Shown: piece by piece, positions 1 through 10,616 of the stretch | Position numbering within the stretch: position 1 is the stretch's first letter | Layout of the letters: each line of letters opens with the position of its first letter | Assembly: GCF_001753165.1 (NCBI RefSeq) | Contig: NZ_CP017448.1 | Span: 2,002,462-2,066,461 of the forward strand | Reading direction: 5' to 3' | Length of the DNA stretch: 64,000 bases | Source: Acidihalobacter aeolianus | GTDB taxonomy: Bacteria > Pseudomonadota > Gammaproteobacteria > DSM-5130 > Acidihalobacteraceae | The notes under the pieces: generated by a model | The model's database searches: none | What the model saw: only the letters and a program-made list of their open reading frames with translations | What the model was told of the DNA's origin: nothing | Program-made: the position numbers and the translations under genes

Positions 1-805
1 TCCGTGTCGGGTTGATTCCCACATGTTCGAGCACGAGTTGCGAACCCGGAGCAAGGCTGGCCCCGACGAGGAAGAACGCCGCCGATGAGATGTCGGCCGG
101 AACGTCCACCCGTGTTGCCCTCAATCGACCGCCACCACGCAGACAGACCTGGTTGCCGTCACGTTCCACGGCATATCCGAAACCGGCAAGCATGCGTTCG
201 GTATGGTCACGGGTCGGCGCAGGCTCCCTGACGCAGGTCTCCCCGGCCGCATAAAGCCCAGCGAGCAATAGTGCCGATTTTACCTGCGCACTCGCCACCG
301 GCATGTCATAACGAATGCCGCGCAACGCCCCCCCCCCATGCACGTGGATCGGAGGGGTACCGTCAGGGGTCGTTTCGATACTCGCGCCCATGTCCGTGAG
401 CGGACCGGTCACGCGGCGCATCGGGCGCCGCGAGAGAGAAGCGTCGCCGGTCAACGTGCTGTCGAAGGGTTGACCGGAGAGCAACCCAGCCATCAGACGC
501 ATCGAGGTGCCGGAGTTCCCGAGATCCAGAGGTGCGGCTGGAGCCCTGAGTCCGTCGACACCCACCCCGTGGACGCGGACGTGCCCTTGACCCAGGGTCT
601 CGACGGATACACCGAGTGCTCGCATCGCCTGCAGGGTAGCAAGACAGTCCGCCCCTTCCAGGAAACCGGTCACCTCCGTCACCCCGTCGGCCAGAGCGCC
701 CAGCATGATTGATCGATGTGATATGGATTTGTCGCCGGGAACTCGAACCCGCCCTTTCAGGCAGCCGCCAGGAGAGACGTGGAAGGAAAGCTTGCTCGAA
801 GGCAT
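1..805 (-). CDS. aroA: 3-phosphoshikimate 1-carboxyvinyltransferase (EPSP synthase), 3' end outside window
   Basis: Transfers enolpyruvate from PEP to shikimate-3-phosphate, the sixth step of the shikimate pathway, in the cytosol. The reading frame can be followed from an ATG at 805 to the window edge (about 268 codons; the C-terminal part is missing). Seen: the N-terminal substrate-binding stretch PGDKSISHRS (about residues 23-32), LGNSGTSMR (95-103), and ASAQVKSALLLAGL further on, all hallmarks of the family. It follows tyrA after 37 bp on the same strand; in Pseudomonas the two enzymes are fused, here they are separate. A run of ten G on the coding strand (plus-strand C at 328-337) lies in frame and encodes Gly-Gly-Gly-Ala. 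Identification is secure; only the start is a choice. Confidence 0.95.
   Translation of the reverse strand, partial: MPSSKLSFHVSPGGCLKGRVRVPGDKSISHRSIMLGALADGVTEVTGFLEGADCLATLQAMRALGVSVETLGQGHVRVHGVGVDGLRAPAAPLDLGNSGTSMRLMAGLLSGQPFDSTLTGDASLSRRPMRRVTGPLTDMGASIETTPDGTPPIHVHGGGALRGIRYDMPVASAQVKSALLLAGLYAAGETCVREPAPTRDHTERMLAGFGYAVERDGNQVCLRGGGRLRATRVDVPADISSAAFFLVGASLAPGSQLVLEHVGINPTR
328..337. repeat. homopolymer C10 (G10 on the aroA coding strand)
   Basis: Ten consecutive C on the plus strand inside aroA. The gene is in frame with exactly ten; gain or loss of one base would truncate EPSP synthase. It may be slippage-prone DNA, or simply a place where read errors are likely. Confidence 0.8.
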
Positions 806-842
806 GGATTGGAACGACTCGGTCAATGAATGGAATGAAAGC

Positions 843-1745
843 TTATCCGCAAAATCGGTCGCGGGTCTGTTTGGCGCGTTGAAACAAGGTGAGCAGGCGA
901 TCACCGTCCGCGCCGGCGATCGCCTTTTCCAGGATATCCAGGTCGCCCCTGAAATGCCGCAGCATGGCGACGATGTCATCCCGATTGTGCAGACAGATGT
1001 CGCGCCACATCACAGGATCGCTGGAGGCGATACGGGTGAAATCGCGGAAACCGCCTGCGGCGTAGCGGAATATCTCCTCCTGCTCGTCCAGTCGGGACAG
1101 GCTCGACACCAGGGTATACGCGAGCAGATGCGGCAGATGGCTCGTCGCCGCGAGTACCTCGTCGTGATGGGCCACCGGCATGTTCTCGACCTGAGCGCCC
1201 GCGGCCTCCCACATGCGCTTGACCGCGAGCGCGGCGGTCACGTCGCCTTCCGGCAATGGAGTCAGAATCACGCGGCGTCCCTGATACAGGTCGGCCTCGG
1301 CCGCCTCGACGCCGGCACGCTCACGCCCGGCGATCGGATGTCCCGGCACGAAATGCGTAGGCAATCGCCCCAGGCCTGCCTCCACGGCCTGCACCACGGC
1401 CGCCTTCACACTCCCGACGTCGGTGAGGATCGATGTATCGCCAAGGCACCCACGCATGGACCGGCATACCGATTCGATCACCCCCACCGGAGTGGCCAGC
1501 ACGACCACATCCGCCCCGCGCACGGCCGAGCAGACATCGAGTTCGAAGCGATCAATAACCCCCATATCCAGCGCGCGCTGCAGGCTGGCGCGGTCGCGAC
1601 CGGCCCCGACCACTTCGTGACAATACCCCGCGCGACGCAGCGCCAACGCAAGCGATCCCCCGATCAGCCCGACGCCGACAATGGCAAGACGTTCGATGGT
1701 CACGCCGGCACCACGCCCGTTAATCGACCCGCCAGCGGCCCGCAC
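843..1745 (-). CDS. tyrA: prephenate dehydrogenase
   Basis: NAD(P)-dependent oxidative decarboxylation of prephenate to 4-hydroxyphenylpyruvate (arogenate use is also possible) for tyrosine synthesis. The Rossmann motif GxGxxG is at about residues 24-29 (VGVGLIGGS), followed by ATPVG and GHPIAGRE-type segments of the TyrA family. The GTG at 1745 is chosen because AGGA precedes it at good spacing; a GTG at 1703 would give a shorter N-terminus that starts closer to the Rossmann strand. It lies 6 bp after the pheA stop, so pheA-tyrA-aroA is a likely operon. No chorismate mutase domain is attached; that activity is in PheA. The hisC gene that separates pheA and tyrA in Pseudomonas is absent. Confidence 0.93.
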   Translation of the reverse strand: MRAAGGSINGRGAGVTIERLAIVGVGLIGGSLALALRRAGYCHEVVGAGRDRASLQRALDMGVIDRFELDVCSAVRGADVVVLATPVGVIESVCRSMRGCLGDTSILTDVGSVKAAVVQAVEAGLGRLPTHFVPGHPIAGRERAGVEAAEADLYQGRRVILTPLPEGDVTAALAVKRMWEAAGAQVENMPVAHHDEVLAATSHLPHLLAYTLVSSLSRLDEQEEIFRYAAGGFRDFTRIASSDPVMWRDICLHNRDDIVAMLRHFRGDLDILEKAIAGADGDRLLTLFQRAKQTRDRFCG

Positions 1746-1751
1746 ACGATC

Positions 1752-2840
1752 CTAGAGTACCGCCCGCGGATAGGCGCCGAGTATGCGGAACAGTTCGGCC
1801 TCTTGGCGCAGACCAGCCAGGGCTTGCTTGACCTTGGGATCAGCACTGTGACCCTCGATATCCAGGAAATACACATATTCCCAGTTCACGCAGCGGGACG
1901 GGCGGGACTCGATGCGCGACATGCTCACACCGTTATGCGCCAGCGGGGTGAGTAGGCGATGCAGCGCGCCGGGACGGTTCGATGTGGAAACCAGGACGCT
2001 GGTCTTGTCGACCCCGCTCGGGGGGATCGACTCCTGGCGACCGATCACCAGGAAACGCGTCGTGTTGTCGGGGTGATCCTCGATATTTCGCTTGAGGGCG
2101 TTCAGGCCGTACAAGGACTCAGCCGTATCCCCCGCGATAGCCGCTGCACCGGTGTCCTGTGCGGCACGCTTGGCCGCTTCCGCGTTGCTGCTGAGTGGAA
2201 TGCGCTCGGCGTGTGGCAGGTTCGCATCGAGCCATCGCCGGCACTGTGCGAGCGCCTGCTGATGTGCGTAGACGCGTTGCACGCCATCGAGTGATTCTTC
2301 GCGCGACAGCAGATGATGATGGATGCGCAGCAGGACCTCGCCGCACACGTGCAACGGCGACTGCACGAACAGATCCAGGGTATGGTTGACCACGCCCTCG
2401 GTGGAGTTCTCGATCGGCACAACGCCATAGGGACAGGTGGCGGCCTCCACCTCGCGGAACACCTCACCGAGCGAAGCCATGGGCGCCAATTGCACGTCCT
2501 GCCCGAAATGCTTGAGCACCGCTGCATGCGTATAGGTGCCTTCGGGACCCAGGAATGCCACCTTGAGCGGAGACTCCAGTGCCAGGCACGCGGACATGAT
2601 TTCGCGGAATAGCCGCGCGAGCGTTTCGCCCTCAAGCGGCCCGGGGTTGGTATCCTTGACCTGGCGCAGAATCTGCGCCTCCCGCTCGGGTCGATAGAAG
2701 TCCTCGCCGGAACCAGCAGCCCGTTTGATTTCGGCCACGGTCTGCGCACAGCTCGCACGCTCACTGATGAGCCGCATCAAATCCTTGTCGATCGCGTCGA
2801 TACGTTCGCGGATCGCTCGCAACTGTTCCTGTTCAGACAT
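1752..2840 (-). CDS. pheA: bifunctional chorismate mutase / prephenate dehydratase (P-protein)
   Basis: Converts chorismate to prephenate and then to phenylpyruvate for phenylalanine synthesis. Domains in order: AroQ chorismate mutase (about 1-90), prephenate dehydratase (about 92-270) with the catalytic Thr-Arg-Phe motif at 261-263, and an ACT regulatory domain (about 278-360) with GALHRLL at 291-297 and ESRP at 311-314, the two segments that bind phenylalanine for feedback inhibition in the family. At 362 residues it has the length of a full P-protein. Begins with ATG 64 bp downstream of serC and is followed after 6 bp by tyrA, consistent with one transcript serC-pheA-tyrA-aroA. Confidence 0.95.
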   Translation of the reverse strand: MSEQEQLRAIRERIDAIDKDLMRLISERASCAQTVAEIKRAAGSGEDFYRPEREAQILRQVKDTNPGPLEGETLARLFREIMSACLALESPLKVAFLGPEGTYTHAAVLKHFGQDVQLAPMASLGEVFREVEAATCPYGVVPIENSTEGVVNHTLDLFVQSPLHVCGEVLLRIHHHLLSREESLDGVQRVYAHQQALAQCRRWLDANLPHAERIPLSSNAEAAKRAAQDTGAAAIAGDTAESLYGLNALKRNIEDHPDNTTRFLVIGRQESIPPSGVDKTSVLVSTSNRPGALHRLLTPLAHNGVSMSRIESRPSRCVNWEYVYFLDIEGHSADPKVKQALAGLRQEAELFRILGAYPRAVL

Positions 2841-2904
2841 GGGCGGAAACCTGCTGGTTGATAATGGGCATGCAAACGTCGGGCTTGGCGGCGATGCACG
2901 CTGA

Positions 2905-3981
2905 TCAGCCGCGTATGCGCTCGAATTCCTTCATATAGTCGACAAGCGCGTCGACGCCCGCTTCCGGCATCGCATTGTACAGACTGGCGCGCATCCCGCC
3001 GACGGAACGGTGTCCCTTGAGGCTTTTCAGCCCCGCCGCATCGGCCCCACGCAGAAACTCGGTATCAAGAGCGGTCTCCGCCAGGGTGAAGGTTACGTTC
3101 ATCCAGGAACGGCTGTCCTGAGCTACCGCGGTGCGGTAGAACTCTGTGCCGTCCAGTGCTGCATATAGCTTGGCTGCCTTGCGTCGGTTGCGTTCGCCGA
3201 TAGCGGGAAGCCCGCCCTCGGCTTCGATCCACGCAAATACCTCACCCGCAACATACCAGGCGAAAGTCGGCGGCGTGTTGTACATCGACGCATTCTCCGC
3301 ATAGACGCGATAGTCGAATACGGTCGGTGTGCCGGGCAGAGGATCGCCGAGCAGATCTTCGTGCACGATCACGAGCGTCAGACCCGACGGCCCCACGTTT
3401 TTCTGTGCGCCCGCGTAGATCAGACCAAACCGTGAGACGTCCAGCGGACGCGACAGTAGCGTCGAAGACATGTCCGCCACCAGCGGCACATCCCCGCTAT
3501 CCGGTATATAGGGAAACTCCACGCCGCCGATGGTCTCGTTCGGGGTGTAGTGCAGATAGCTCGCAGCGGGGTCGATCTCGATCGACCCCGCTGCCGGCAC
3601 GCGGGTCGCATAATCAGGCCCGCCAGCGGCCAGCCTCACCCGTCCATAGCGTGCGGCCTCGGTCATGGCCTTCTGCGACCAGATGCCGGTATCGATGAAA
3701 TCTGCAGAGCCGCCGCGCATCAGGTTCATGGGCACCATCGCGAACTGAGCGGTCGCTCCGCCCTGCAGGAACAACACCCGGTACGTATCCGGCACGTCCA
3801 GAATGCGACGCAAGGTCGCCTCGGCACGTTCGGCGATACCGACGAAATCGTCGCCACGGTGAGACATTTCCATCACCGACATGCCGCTACCGCCCCAATC
3901 GACCAGTTCGGCCTGGACCTTTTCCAGAACCGTCAGCGGCAATGTGGCCGGACCCGAGCTGAAGTTGTATACGCGTCCCAT
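2905..3981 (-). CDS. serC: phosphoserine aminotransferase
   Basis: PLP enzyme that makes 3-phosphoserine from 3-phosphohydroxypyruvate (serine synthesis) and also acts in pyridoxine synthesis. The ATG at 3981 is preceded by GGAGG at ideal spacing; the open frame continues upstream only into the gyrA tail. The protein has 358 residues, the usual size. It begins GRVYNFSSGPA, the family N-terminus, and the PLP-lysine lies in GAQKNVGPSG (Lys194). It sits 22 bp downstream of gyrA and upstream of pheA, the gyrA-serC-pheA order also found in Pseudomonas. Confidence 0.96.
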   Translation of the reverse strand: MGRVYNFSSGPATLPLTVLEKVQAELVDWGGSGMSVMEMSHRGDDFVGIAERAEATLRRILDVPDTYRVLFLQGGATAQFAMVPMNLMRGGSADFIDTGIWSQKAMTEAARYGRVRLAAGGPDYATRVPAAGSIEIDPAASYLHYTPNETIGGVEFPYIPDSGDVPLVADMSSTLLSRPLDVSRFGLIYAGAQKNVGPSGLTLVIVHEDLLGDPLPGTPTVFDYRVYAENASMYNTPPTFAWYVAGEVFAWIEAEGGLPAIGERNRRKAAKLYAALDGTEFYRTAVAQDSRSWMNVTFTLAETALDTEFLRGADAAGLKSLKGHRSVGGMRASLYNAMPEAGVDALVDYMKEFERIRG

Positions 3982-4003
3982 GGCGCCTCCTCGACCTAAC
4001 GTG

Positions 4004-6613
4004 TCAGTCTCTACCCAGGTCTTCAGAACCATCCTCCGGTCCGTCGCCATCTTCCTCGGCGGGCTCGTCCTCGGCGTCGTCACCCACCAGCGATTCGACG
4101 CGTTCGATCTGTACCAGACGCTCGCCTTCACCCAGGCGGATCAGCGTCACACCCAGAGTATTGCGGCCGATGACGGAAACCTCGTCGACCGGCGTACGTA
4201 CCAGGGTACCGCCGTCGGTGATCAGCATCACCTCGTCACCGTCCACGACCTGCACCGCACCGACCAGATTGCCGTTACGGCTCGACGACTGGATCGCGAT
4301 CACACCCTGACCACCGCGTCCGTGGCGCGGGAACTCGCTGCATTCGGTCCGCTTTCCGTAGCCGTTTTCGGTGGCGATCAGCACCTGCGCATTCTCATCG
4401 AGAATGATCAGCGAGACGACGCTCTGTCCGTCTCCCAGGCGCACACCGCGCACGCCGCACGCGGTTCGGCCCATGGCCCGAACCTCGGCCTCAGCAAACC
4501 TGACCGCCTTGCCAGCACTGGTCAACAGCATCACATCCTGCGCGCCATCGGTCATGGCAACCCCAATCAGGCGGTCGCCGTCGCGCAGGTCGACGGCAAT
4601 AATTCCGGTGCTGCGCGGGCGCGAGAAATCGACCAGCGGCGTCTTCTTCACCGTGCCGCGTGCCGTGGCCATGAACACATAGCTGTCCGAGGCGAAATCC
4701 TTGACCGGCAGCACCGCATTGATGCGTTCGCCTTCCTCCAGCGGGAGCAGATTCACGATCGGGCGGCCACGTGCGTTGCGCCCGGCCTGCGGGAGTTCAT
4801 AGACCTTGAGCCAGTAGACCTTGCCGTGGCTCGAGAAGCACAGAATCGTGTCGTGGGTGTTGGCCACGAACAGCGTTTCGACGAAATCCTCCTCGCGCAT
4901 GCTCGTCGCGGCCTTGCCGCGACCTCCGCGACGCTGCGCACGATAGAGATCGAGCGGCTGGGCCTTGGCGTAGCCGGCGTGGGACAGGGTCACCACCACA
5001 TCCTGCTCAGAAATGAGGTCTTCGAGCGACAGGTCGAGCCGACGGTCGAGAATTTCGGTGCGACGCGCATCGCCGAATTGTTCGCGGATTGCGATCAGCT
5101 CGTCCCGGATGACCTGCATCAGCCTGCCGGGACGGGTGAGGATATCGAGAAGATCCTCGATCTTGTCGAGAATCTCACGGTATTCGGAAACGATCTTGTC
5201 CTGCTCCAGACCGGTCAGGCGATGCAGGCGCAGATCCAGAATCGCCTGGGCCTGTGCCTCGGACAGGCGATAACCGTCGTCGGCCAGACCGAGTGCCGGA
5301 TCGAGCCCATCGGGCCGCGAAGCCTCCGCACCGGCCCGCTCGAGCATGCCCGTCACCATCCCGGGCGGCCAGGCACGAGCGAGCAATCCCGCCTTGGCCT
5401 CCACCGGGGTCGCCGAGGCGCGAATGAGTTCGATGATTTCGTCGATATTGGCCAACGCGACGGCGAGACCTTCCAGGACATGGGCCCGTTCGCGAGCCTT
5501 GCGGAGGTCATACAGAGTGCGCCGCGTCACCACCTCGCGGCGATGGCGCAGGAAGGCCTCCAGCATCGACTTGAGGTCAAGTAGCCGCGGCTGGCCGTCT
5601 ATCAGCGCCACCATGTTGATGCCGAACACGCTCTGCATCTGGGTATGCTGGTACAGATTGTTCAGCACGACCTCGGGCATTTCACCGCGCTTGAGGTCGA
5701 CGACCATGCGCATGCCGTCCTTGTCGGACTCGTCGCGCAGCTCGGAGATGCCCTCGAGCTTCTTCTCCTTGACCAGCTCCGCAATCTTTTCCAGCAAGCG
5801 CGCCTTGTTGACCTGATACGGCAACTCAGTGACGACGATGCTCTCGCGACCGTTGTGCTCGTCCGTCTCCACGTGGGATCGGGCGCGCACGTAGATCCGG
5901 CCGCGACCAGTCTGGTAGGCCTCGCGAATGCCCTGGGCGCCGTTGATGACGGCCGCCGTGGGGAAGTCAGGCCCGGGCACATACTCCATCAACTCGTTGA
6001 TATCCGCCTCGGGGGTGTCGATGAGAGCCACACAGGCGTTGATGACCTCGGTGAGGTTGTGCGGTGGGATGTTGGTAGCCATTCCGACCGCAATACCGGC
6101 TGAGCCGTTGATCAGCAGATTCGGGATCTTCGCCGGAAGAACAGCGGGCTCACGCTCGGAACCATCGTAGTTGGGCGTGAAATCGACGGTTTCCTTGTCG
6201 ATGTCGGCGAGCAGTTCGTGCGCGATGCGCGCCATGCGCACCTCGGTATAACGCATCGCGGCAGGGGCGTCGCCGTCGATGGAACCGAAGTTTCCTTGTC
6301 CGTCCACCAGCATGTAGCGCAGACTGAAGGGTTGCGCCATGCGCACGATGGTGTCGTAGATAGCCGAGTCGCCGTGAGGGTGATACTTACCCATGACGTC
6401 ACCGACGATACGCGCGGACTTCTTATAGGCCTTGTTCCATTCGTAGCTGCCTTCGTGCATGCCGTAAAGCACACGGCGATGGACAGGCTTGAGGCCGTCA
6501 CGTACATCAGGCAGCGCCCGCCCGATGATCACGCTCATCGCGTAATCCAGGTAGGACTGGCGCATTTCGTCTTCGAGATTGACCGAGAGTAGTTCTTTGG
6601 CGAAATCAGCCAT
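4004..6613 (-). CDS. gyrA: DNA gyrase subunit A
   Basis: Breakage-reunion subunit of the type II topoisomerase that introduces negative supercoils with GyrB. Seen: quinolone-resistance region [11 protein letters not shown] with Ser83 and Asp87 in the same numbering as E. coli (wild-type, quinolone-sensitive residues), the catalytic tyrosine in AMRYTEVR (Tyr122), and the C-terminal beta-pinwheel with repeated blades (GGRGK box near [12 protein letters not shown]). 869 residues, full length. The acidic tail ([15 protein letters not shown]) is typical of the GyrA C-terminus. Start ATG at 6613. Conserved neighbours: mtnA upstream, serC downstream. Confidence 0.98.
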   Translation of the reverse strand: MADFAKELLSVNLEDEMRQSYLDYAMSVIIGRALPDVRDGLKPVHRRVLYGMHEGSYEWNKAYKKSARIVGDVMGKYHPHGDSAIYDTIVRMAQPFSLRYMLVDGQGNFGSIDGDAPAAMRYTEVRMARIAHELLADIDKETVDFTPNYDGSEREPAVLPAKIPNLLINGSAGIAVGMATNIPPHNLTEVINACVALIDTPEADINELMEYVPGPDFPTAAVINGAQGIREAYQTGRGRIYVRARSHVETDEHNGRESIVVTELPYQVNKARLLEKIAELVKEKKLEGISELRDESDKDGMRMVVDLKRGEMPEVVLNNLYQHTQMQSVFGINMVALIDGQPRLLDLKSMLEAFLRHRREVVTRRTLYDLRKARERAHVLEGLAVALANIDEIIELIRASATPVEAKAGLLARAWPPGMVTGMLERAGAEASRPDGLDPALGLADDGYRLSEAQAQAILDLRLHRLTGLEQDKIVSEYREILDKIEDLLDILTRPGRLMQVIRDELIAIREQFGDARRTEILDRRLDLSLEDLISEQDVVVTLSHAGYAKAQPLDLYRAQRRGGRGKAATSMREEDFVETLFVANTHDTILCFSSHGKVYWLKVYELPQAGRNARGRPIVNLLPLEEGERINAVLPVKDFASDSYVFMATARGTVKKTPLVDFSRPRSTGIIAVDLRDGDRLIGVAMTDGAQDVMLLTSAGKAVRFAEAEVRAMGRTACGVRGVRLGDGQSVVSLIILDENAQVLIATENGYGKRTECSEFPRHGRGGQGVIAIQSSSRNGNLVGAVQVVDGDEVMLITDGGTLVRTPVDEVSVIGRNTLGVTLIRLGEGERLVQIERVESLVGDDAEDEPAEEDGDGPEDGSEDLGRD

Positions 6614-6684
6614 TCAGATGGGGAGCCCTAGATGGAAAAATAATCTTGGAATGATACCACACGCAGCCCCCTTGAGGACTGGGC

Positions 6685-7719
6685 TCAGGCGCGCTGCCCC
6701 ATGAGTTCATGCATGCCTGCAAGTCCTGGGTGTTCGACCACCCCGACCTCCGTCACGATGGCATCGATCAGGTCCGCCGGCGTCACGTCGAACACCGGAT
6801 TCCAGGCGCTCGCACCTGCCGCCGCGACCGCCTTGCCCGCAAAGCTCAGCAGTTCTTCTTCGGGACGCTCTTCGATGGGTATCGCCGCACCATCCGGCGT
6901 CGCCATGTCGATGGTGCTGGTCGGCGCCACGACCATGAAACGCACGTCATGGTGGCGCGCCAGTACGGCCAGGCTGTAGGTGCCGATCTTGTTGGCCACA
7001 TCGCCGTTGGCGGCAATGCGGTCCGCACCGACGATCACCCAGCTGACACGTCCGCTGGCCAGCAGCGAGGCCGCCGCGCCTTCGCACAGCAGAGAAACCG
7101 GTATGCCGTCGTGTATCAGCTCCCAGGCAGTGAGCCGCGAACCCTGCAGCCAGGGGCGGGTTTCGTCGGCATACACACGACCAATACGACCGTCCGCGTA
7201 GGCGCTGCGGATCACCCCGAGGGCGGTGCCATAGCCGCCGGTGGCCAGGGAACCGGTGTTGCAGTGCGTCAGCACATCGCCCGTTTCAACCAGCGCACCG
7301 CCCAGCTCGCCCATGCGGCGGTTGGCGGACAGATCCGCCTCGTGAATCGCGACGGCCTCAGCCAGCAGCGCGGGCGTGGCATCGCCGACGCTCTCCTCAA
7401 CGAGGCGGCGCTGACGGGCAATCGCCCAGCCCAGATTGACGGCGGTCGGGCGGGCTGCGGCGAGTCGATCGAGTTCGCGCATGAGCGCCTCCCGGTCAGG
7501 CCCACAGGCACGCGCAGCGAGCACCGCGCCATAGGCGGCCGCAATGCCGATGGCCGGCGCGCCGCGTACCACCATGTCTCGAATCGCATCGGCAACCTTG
7601 GCGGCAGTGGTCGCCTCAATCCAGGCCGTCTGCGCCGGCAGCAGACGCTGATCCAGCAATCTCAGGCGGTCATCCGCCCAGATGACGGCGCGCACGCCGT
7701 CGTTGTCAGGTGTCGCCAT
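6685..7719 (-). CDS. mtnA: S-methyl-5-thioribose-1-phosphate isomerase
   Basis: Isomerises methylthioribose-1-phosphate to methylthioribulose-1-phosphate in the methionine salvage pathway. The conserved RGAPAIG is at about 52-58, the catalytic cysteine in [10 protein letters not shown] (Cys153) and the catalytic aspartate in VGADRI (Asp233). 344 residues, complete. It is divergent from the methylthioadenosine deaminase gene, 66 bp away, as in Pseudomonas, where methylthioadenosine is deaminated, phosphorolysed and then isomerised by MtnA. The later enzymes of the salvage cycle are not in this window. Confidence 0.93.
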   Translation of the reverse strand: MATPDNDGVRAVIWADDRLRLLDQRLLPAQTAWIEATTAAKVADAIRDMVVRGAPAIGIAAAYGAVLAARACGPDREALMRELDRLAAARPTAVNLGWAIARQRRLVEESVGDATPALLAEAVAIHEADLSANRRMGELGGALVETGDVLTHCNTGSLATGGYGTALGVIRSAYADGRIGRVYADETRPWLQGSRLTAWELIHDGIPVSLLCEGAAASLLASGRVSWVIVGADRIAANGDVANKIGTYSLAVLARHHDVRFMVVAPTSTIDMATPDGAAIPIEERPEEELLSFAGKAVAAAGASAWNPVFDVTPADLIDAIVTEVGVVEHPGLAGMHELMGQRA

Positions 7720-7785
7720 GCCAGAGCTCCTGTCCGTCGATAGCCGGCTTGCGACCCGGCACGATGCGCGGTTATTGTCGCCGCC

Positions 7786-9120
7786 ATGGAAGAAATCGAT
7801 CTATTGATCAGCGCGCGTTGGGTGATTCCTGTAGCGCCCGAACCCTTGGTCCACGAGCACTACGCCGTGGCCGTCCGCGGCCGTCGCATCGTCGACATTC
7901 TACCCGCATCCGAAGCCACGCGAAGATACCACGCCGAAGAACACGTCAACCTGCCGCGACATGCCTTGATTCCCGGCCTGGTGAATGCGCATACGCACGC
8001 GGCGATGACCCTGATGCGCGGGCTGGCCGACGATCTGCCGCTGATGACCTGGTTACAGCAGCACATCTGGCCGGCCGAGGCACGCTGGGTCGGTGCCGAT
8101 TTCGTGCGTGACGGTACGCGTCTTGCGATCGCCGAAATGCTGCGTGGCGGTACGACCTGCTTCAACGACATGTACTTCTTTCCCGAGATCACCGCCCGCG
8201 TCGCCGTCAACCTCGGCATGCGCGCCAGCATCGGCATGATCGTGGTCGACTTCCCCTCGGCTTGGGCGCGCAACGCCGACGAATACATTGCACGCGGACT
8301 CGACGAGGTCATGGACGCGCACAAGGGCGAAGGCCTGATCAGCACCTGCTTCGCACCACATGCGCCCTATACCGTCTCGGATGCGCCGCTGGAACGCATC
8401 CGCAACCTATCGAACGAACTCGAACGGCCGGTCCACATCCACGTACACGAAACGCAGCAGGAGATCGACGATCATCTGACGCACCACGGCGTCAGACCGC
8501 TCGCACGCCTCGACGCCCTCGGCCTACTGGGACCGAACCTGGTCGCGGTACACATGACCCAGCTCAGCGATCACGAAATCGCCCTGCTGGCAGAACGCGG
8601 CGCCAGCGTTGTCCATTGTCCGCAATCCAACCTCAAGCTGGCCAGCGGTTTCGCGCCGGTAGCCCACCTGATCGAGGCCGGCGTCAACGTGGCGCTGGGG
8701 ACCGATGGCGCGGCGAGCAACAACGACCTCGACCTGTGGGATGAAATGCGCACCGCGGCGCTTCTCGCCAAGGGTGTGGCCGGACGCGCCGACGCCCTCC
8801 CCGCACACGCCGCACTGCGCATGGCCACGCTGTCCGGGGCACGCGCACTCGGGCTCGACGAGGAAATCGGCTCGATCGAAGTCGGCAAGGCCGCCGATTT
8901 GGTGGCGGTGGATCTCGGCCGCCTCGAAACCCAGCCCATATACGACCCCGTATCGCACCTCGTCTATGCCGCCGGCAGAGAGGCGGTGAGCCATGTCTGG
9001 ATCGCCGGCCAGTCAAAACTGGTCGAACGCGAACTCACGCAGCTGAACGTGGATGAACTGGCCGAATCCGCCGCATCCTGGGCCATGCGCATCGGCAGCA
9101 GCGACCGTGCAGAAGACTGA
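7786..9120 (+). CDS. mtaD: 5-methylthioadenosine / S-adenosylhomocysteine deaminase (TRZ/ATZ amidohydrolase)
   Basis: Metal-dependent amidohydrolase that probably deaminates methylthioadenosine to methylthioinosine. Seen: the metal-binding [10 protein letters not shown] motif (His69 and His71), [17 protein letters not shown] and the TDGAASNND aspartate, all in the spacing of the TRZ/ATZ family. 444 residues. The neighbour mtnA supports the salvage role; a nucleotide deaminase of slightly different substrate range (S-adenosylhomocysteine) is possible. Starts with ATG; 56 bp separate it from ubiG. Confidence 0.88.
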   Translation: MEEIDLLISARWVIPVAPEPLVHEHYAVAVRGRRIVDILPASEATRRYHAEEHVNLPRHALIPGLVNAHTHAAMTLMRGLADDLPLMTWLQQHIWPAEARWVGADFVRDGTRLAIAEMLRGGTTCFNDMYFFPEITARVAVNLGMRASIGMIVVDFPSAWARNADEYIARGLDEVMDAHKGEGLISTCFAPHAPYTVSDAPLERIRNLSNELERPVHIHVHETQQEIDDHLTHHGVRPLARLDALGLLGPNLVAVHMTQLSDHEIALLAERGASVVHCPQSNLKLASGFAPVAHLIEAGVNVALGTDGAASNNDLDLWDEMRTAALLAKGVAGRADALPAHAALRMATLSGARALGLDEEIGSIEVGKAADLVAVDLGRLETQPIYDPVSHLVYAAGREAVSHVWIAGQSKLVERELTQLNVDELAESAASWAMRIGSSDRAED

Positions 9121-9176
9121 ATTCAGCGGCTCCGGGGTGTTAAACTCTCGCCACACGCACACATCGACGAAGCCGA

Positions 9177-9887
9177 ATGAGCGAAGCCCACGCCAACGTT
9201 GACCCCCGGGAAATCGGCAAATTCGAGGAACTTGCCCACCGCTGGTGGGATACCGACGGCGAGTTCCGCCCACTCCACGACATCAACCCCTTGCGTCTCG
9301 GCTATATCGAGAGCGGCGCCGGCGGACTTGCAGGCAAGCGGGTGGTAGATGTCGGCTGCGGCGGCGGCATCCTGGCCGAATCCATGGCGGCGAAAGGCGC
9401 GGAGGTGACCGGCATCGACATGGGCGAGGCTCCGCTTTCCGTGGCCCGACTGCATGGCCTGGAATCGGGTATCAGCGTCGACTACCGGCAGGTCACCGTC
9501 GAAGCGCTCGCCGCACAACAACCGGGATCTTACGAGGTCGTGACCTGCATGGAGATGCTGGAGCACGTACCCGATCCAGAGTCCGTGGTGCGCGCCTGCG
9601 CGCAGCTGGTGAAGCCCGGTGGCCACGTCTTTTTCTCGACCCTCAATCGCAACCCCAAATCCTTCCTATTCGCGATCGTCGGTGCCGAATACCTGCTCAA
9701 GCTGCTCCCGCGCGGCACTCACGAATATCAGCGTTTCATCCGCCCCTCCGAGCTCGGCAGCGCCATCCGCCATGCCGAGTTGACCCTGGTGGACATTTCC
9801 GGCATGCATTTCAACCCGCTGACCCAGCGCTATTCGCTGTCCCGCGACGTTTCGGTCAACTACCTCGTACATGCCGTCGCAAATTAA
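9177..9887 (+). CDS. ubiG: ubiquinone biosynthesis O-methyltransferase
   Basis: SAM-dependent methyltransferase for the two O-methylations of ubiquinone synthesis. The N-terminus ([14 protein letters not shown]) and the SAM-binding motif I VDVGCGGG (57-64) are characteristic of UbiG, as is the [14 protein letters not shown] segment. 236 residues. The stop overlaps the start of gph by 17 bp, indicating translational coupling; ubiG-gph is a widespread gammaproteobacterial pair. Confidence 0.95.
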   Translation: MSEAHANVDPREIGKFEELAHRWWDTDGEFRPLHDINPLRLGYIESGAGGLAGKRVVDVGCGGGILAESMAAKGAEVTGIDMGEAPLSVARLHGLESGISVDYRQVTVEALAAQQPGSYEVVTCMEMLEHVPDPESVVRACAQLVKPGGHVFFSTLNRNPKSFLFAIVGAEYLLKLLPRGTHEYQRFIRPSELGSAIRHAELTLVDISGMHFNPLTQRYSLSRDVSVNYLVHAVAN

Positions 9888-10581
9888 CCCGACGCACATA
9901 CGCGGCGTGCTGTTCGACCTCGACGGCACTCTGGCCGATACGGCACTAGACATGGCCGCCGCCCTCAACCGGCTCAGAGTGGAAAATGCATTGCCACCGC
10001 TGCCTTTCACAGCCGTGCGCGATCACGTCTCGCACGGCAGCACCGCCATGATCCGGATCGGTTTCGGCGACAACTTGCCGAAAGCACGTTTCGAAGCGCT
10101 GCGCAGACGTTTTCTGGACATCTATAGCGCCGCACTCGCGGCCGAAACAGTACTGTTTCCAGGAATGGGAAACGTACTTGAAACACTGGAATCCCGCGGC
10201 ATCGCCTGGGGCATCGTCACCAACAAACCGGGATTCCTGACCAGACCCTTGATCGCCGCGCTCGGGCTGACGGAACGCAGTGCCTGCCTGGTCAGCGGCG
10301 ACGATCTGCCGCAGCGCAAGCCGCACCCCGCCACGCTCCTGCATGCGGCTCAACTATGCGACCTGCCCCCATCCACCTGCTGTTATCTAGGGGATGCCGA
10401 ACGCGACATCACCGCCGGCAAATCAGCCGGCATGCATACCCTGATCGCTTCGTGGGGCTATATCGACGCCGAGCAGCGTCCGGATACCTGGGGGGCGGAC
10501 GACACACTCACGCGCCCTGATGATCTGCTGGCATGGATCGACGCGAACTCGCTGCCGGTGGCCACACCTTCGCTCGCGTGA
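9871..10581 (+). CDS. gph: phosphoglycolate phosphatase (HAD family)
   Basis: Dephosphorylates 2-phosphoglycolate formed by DNA repair or oxygenase reactions. The HAD motif I is [10 protein letters not shown] with nucleophile Asp16, motif II threonine in VTNKPG, and motif IV in [15 protein letters not shown]. Cap domain between motifs I and II. 236 residues. It begins inside the end of ubiG. Other phosphate-ester substrates cannot be excluded from sequence, but the gene pair favours Gph. Confidence 0.9.
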   Translation: MPSQINPTHIRGVLFDLDGTLADTALDMAAALNRLRVENALPPLPFTAVRDHVSHGSTAMIRIGFGDNLPKARFEALRRRFLDIYSAALAAETVLFPGMGNVLETLESRGIAWGIVTNKPGFLTRPLIAALGLTERSACLVSGDDLPQRKPHPATLLHAAQLCDLPPSTCCYLGDAERDITAGKSAGMHTLIASWGYIDAEQRPDTWGADDTLTRPDDLLAWIDANSLPVATPSLA

Positions 10582-10598
10582 GTGCTTCGCCCGTCTCG

Positions 10599-10613
10599 AT
10601 CCGACAGTCGGAT
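10599..10613. terminator. short hairpin between gph and the PilZ gene
   Basis: Inverted repeat ATCCGA-CAG-TCGGAT between two convergent genes. Six base pairs with a three-base loop and no T tract, so a weak or doubtful terminator. Confidence 0.3.
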
Positions 10614-10616
10614 GGG

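Noticed and set aside
3881-5584. A 567-codon open frame antisense to gyrA and serC
   Set aside because: Shadow of gyrA; His/Gln/Arg-rich with no motif.
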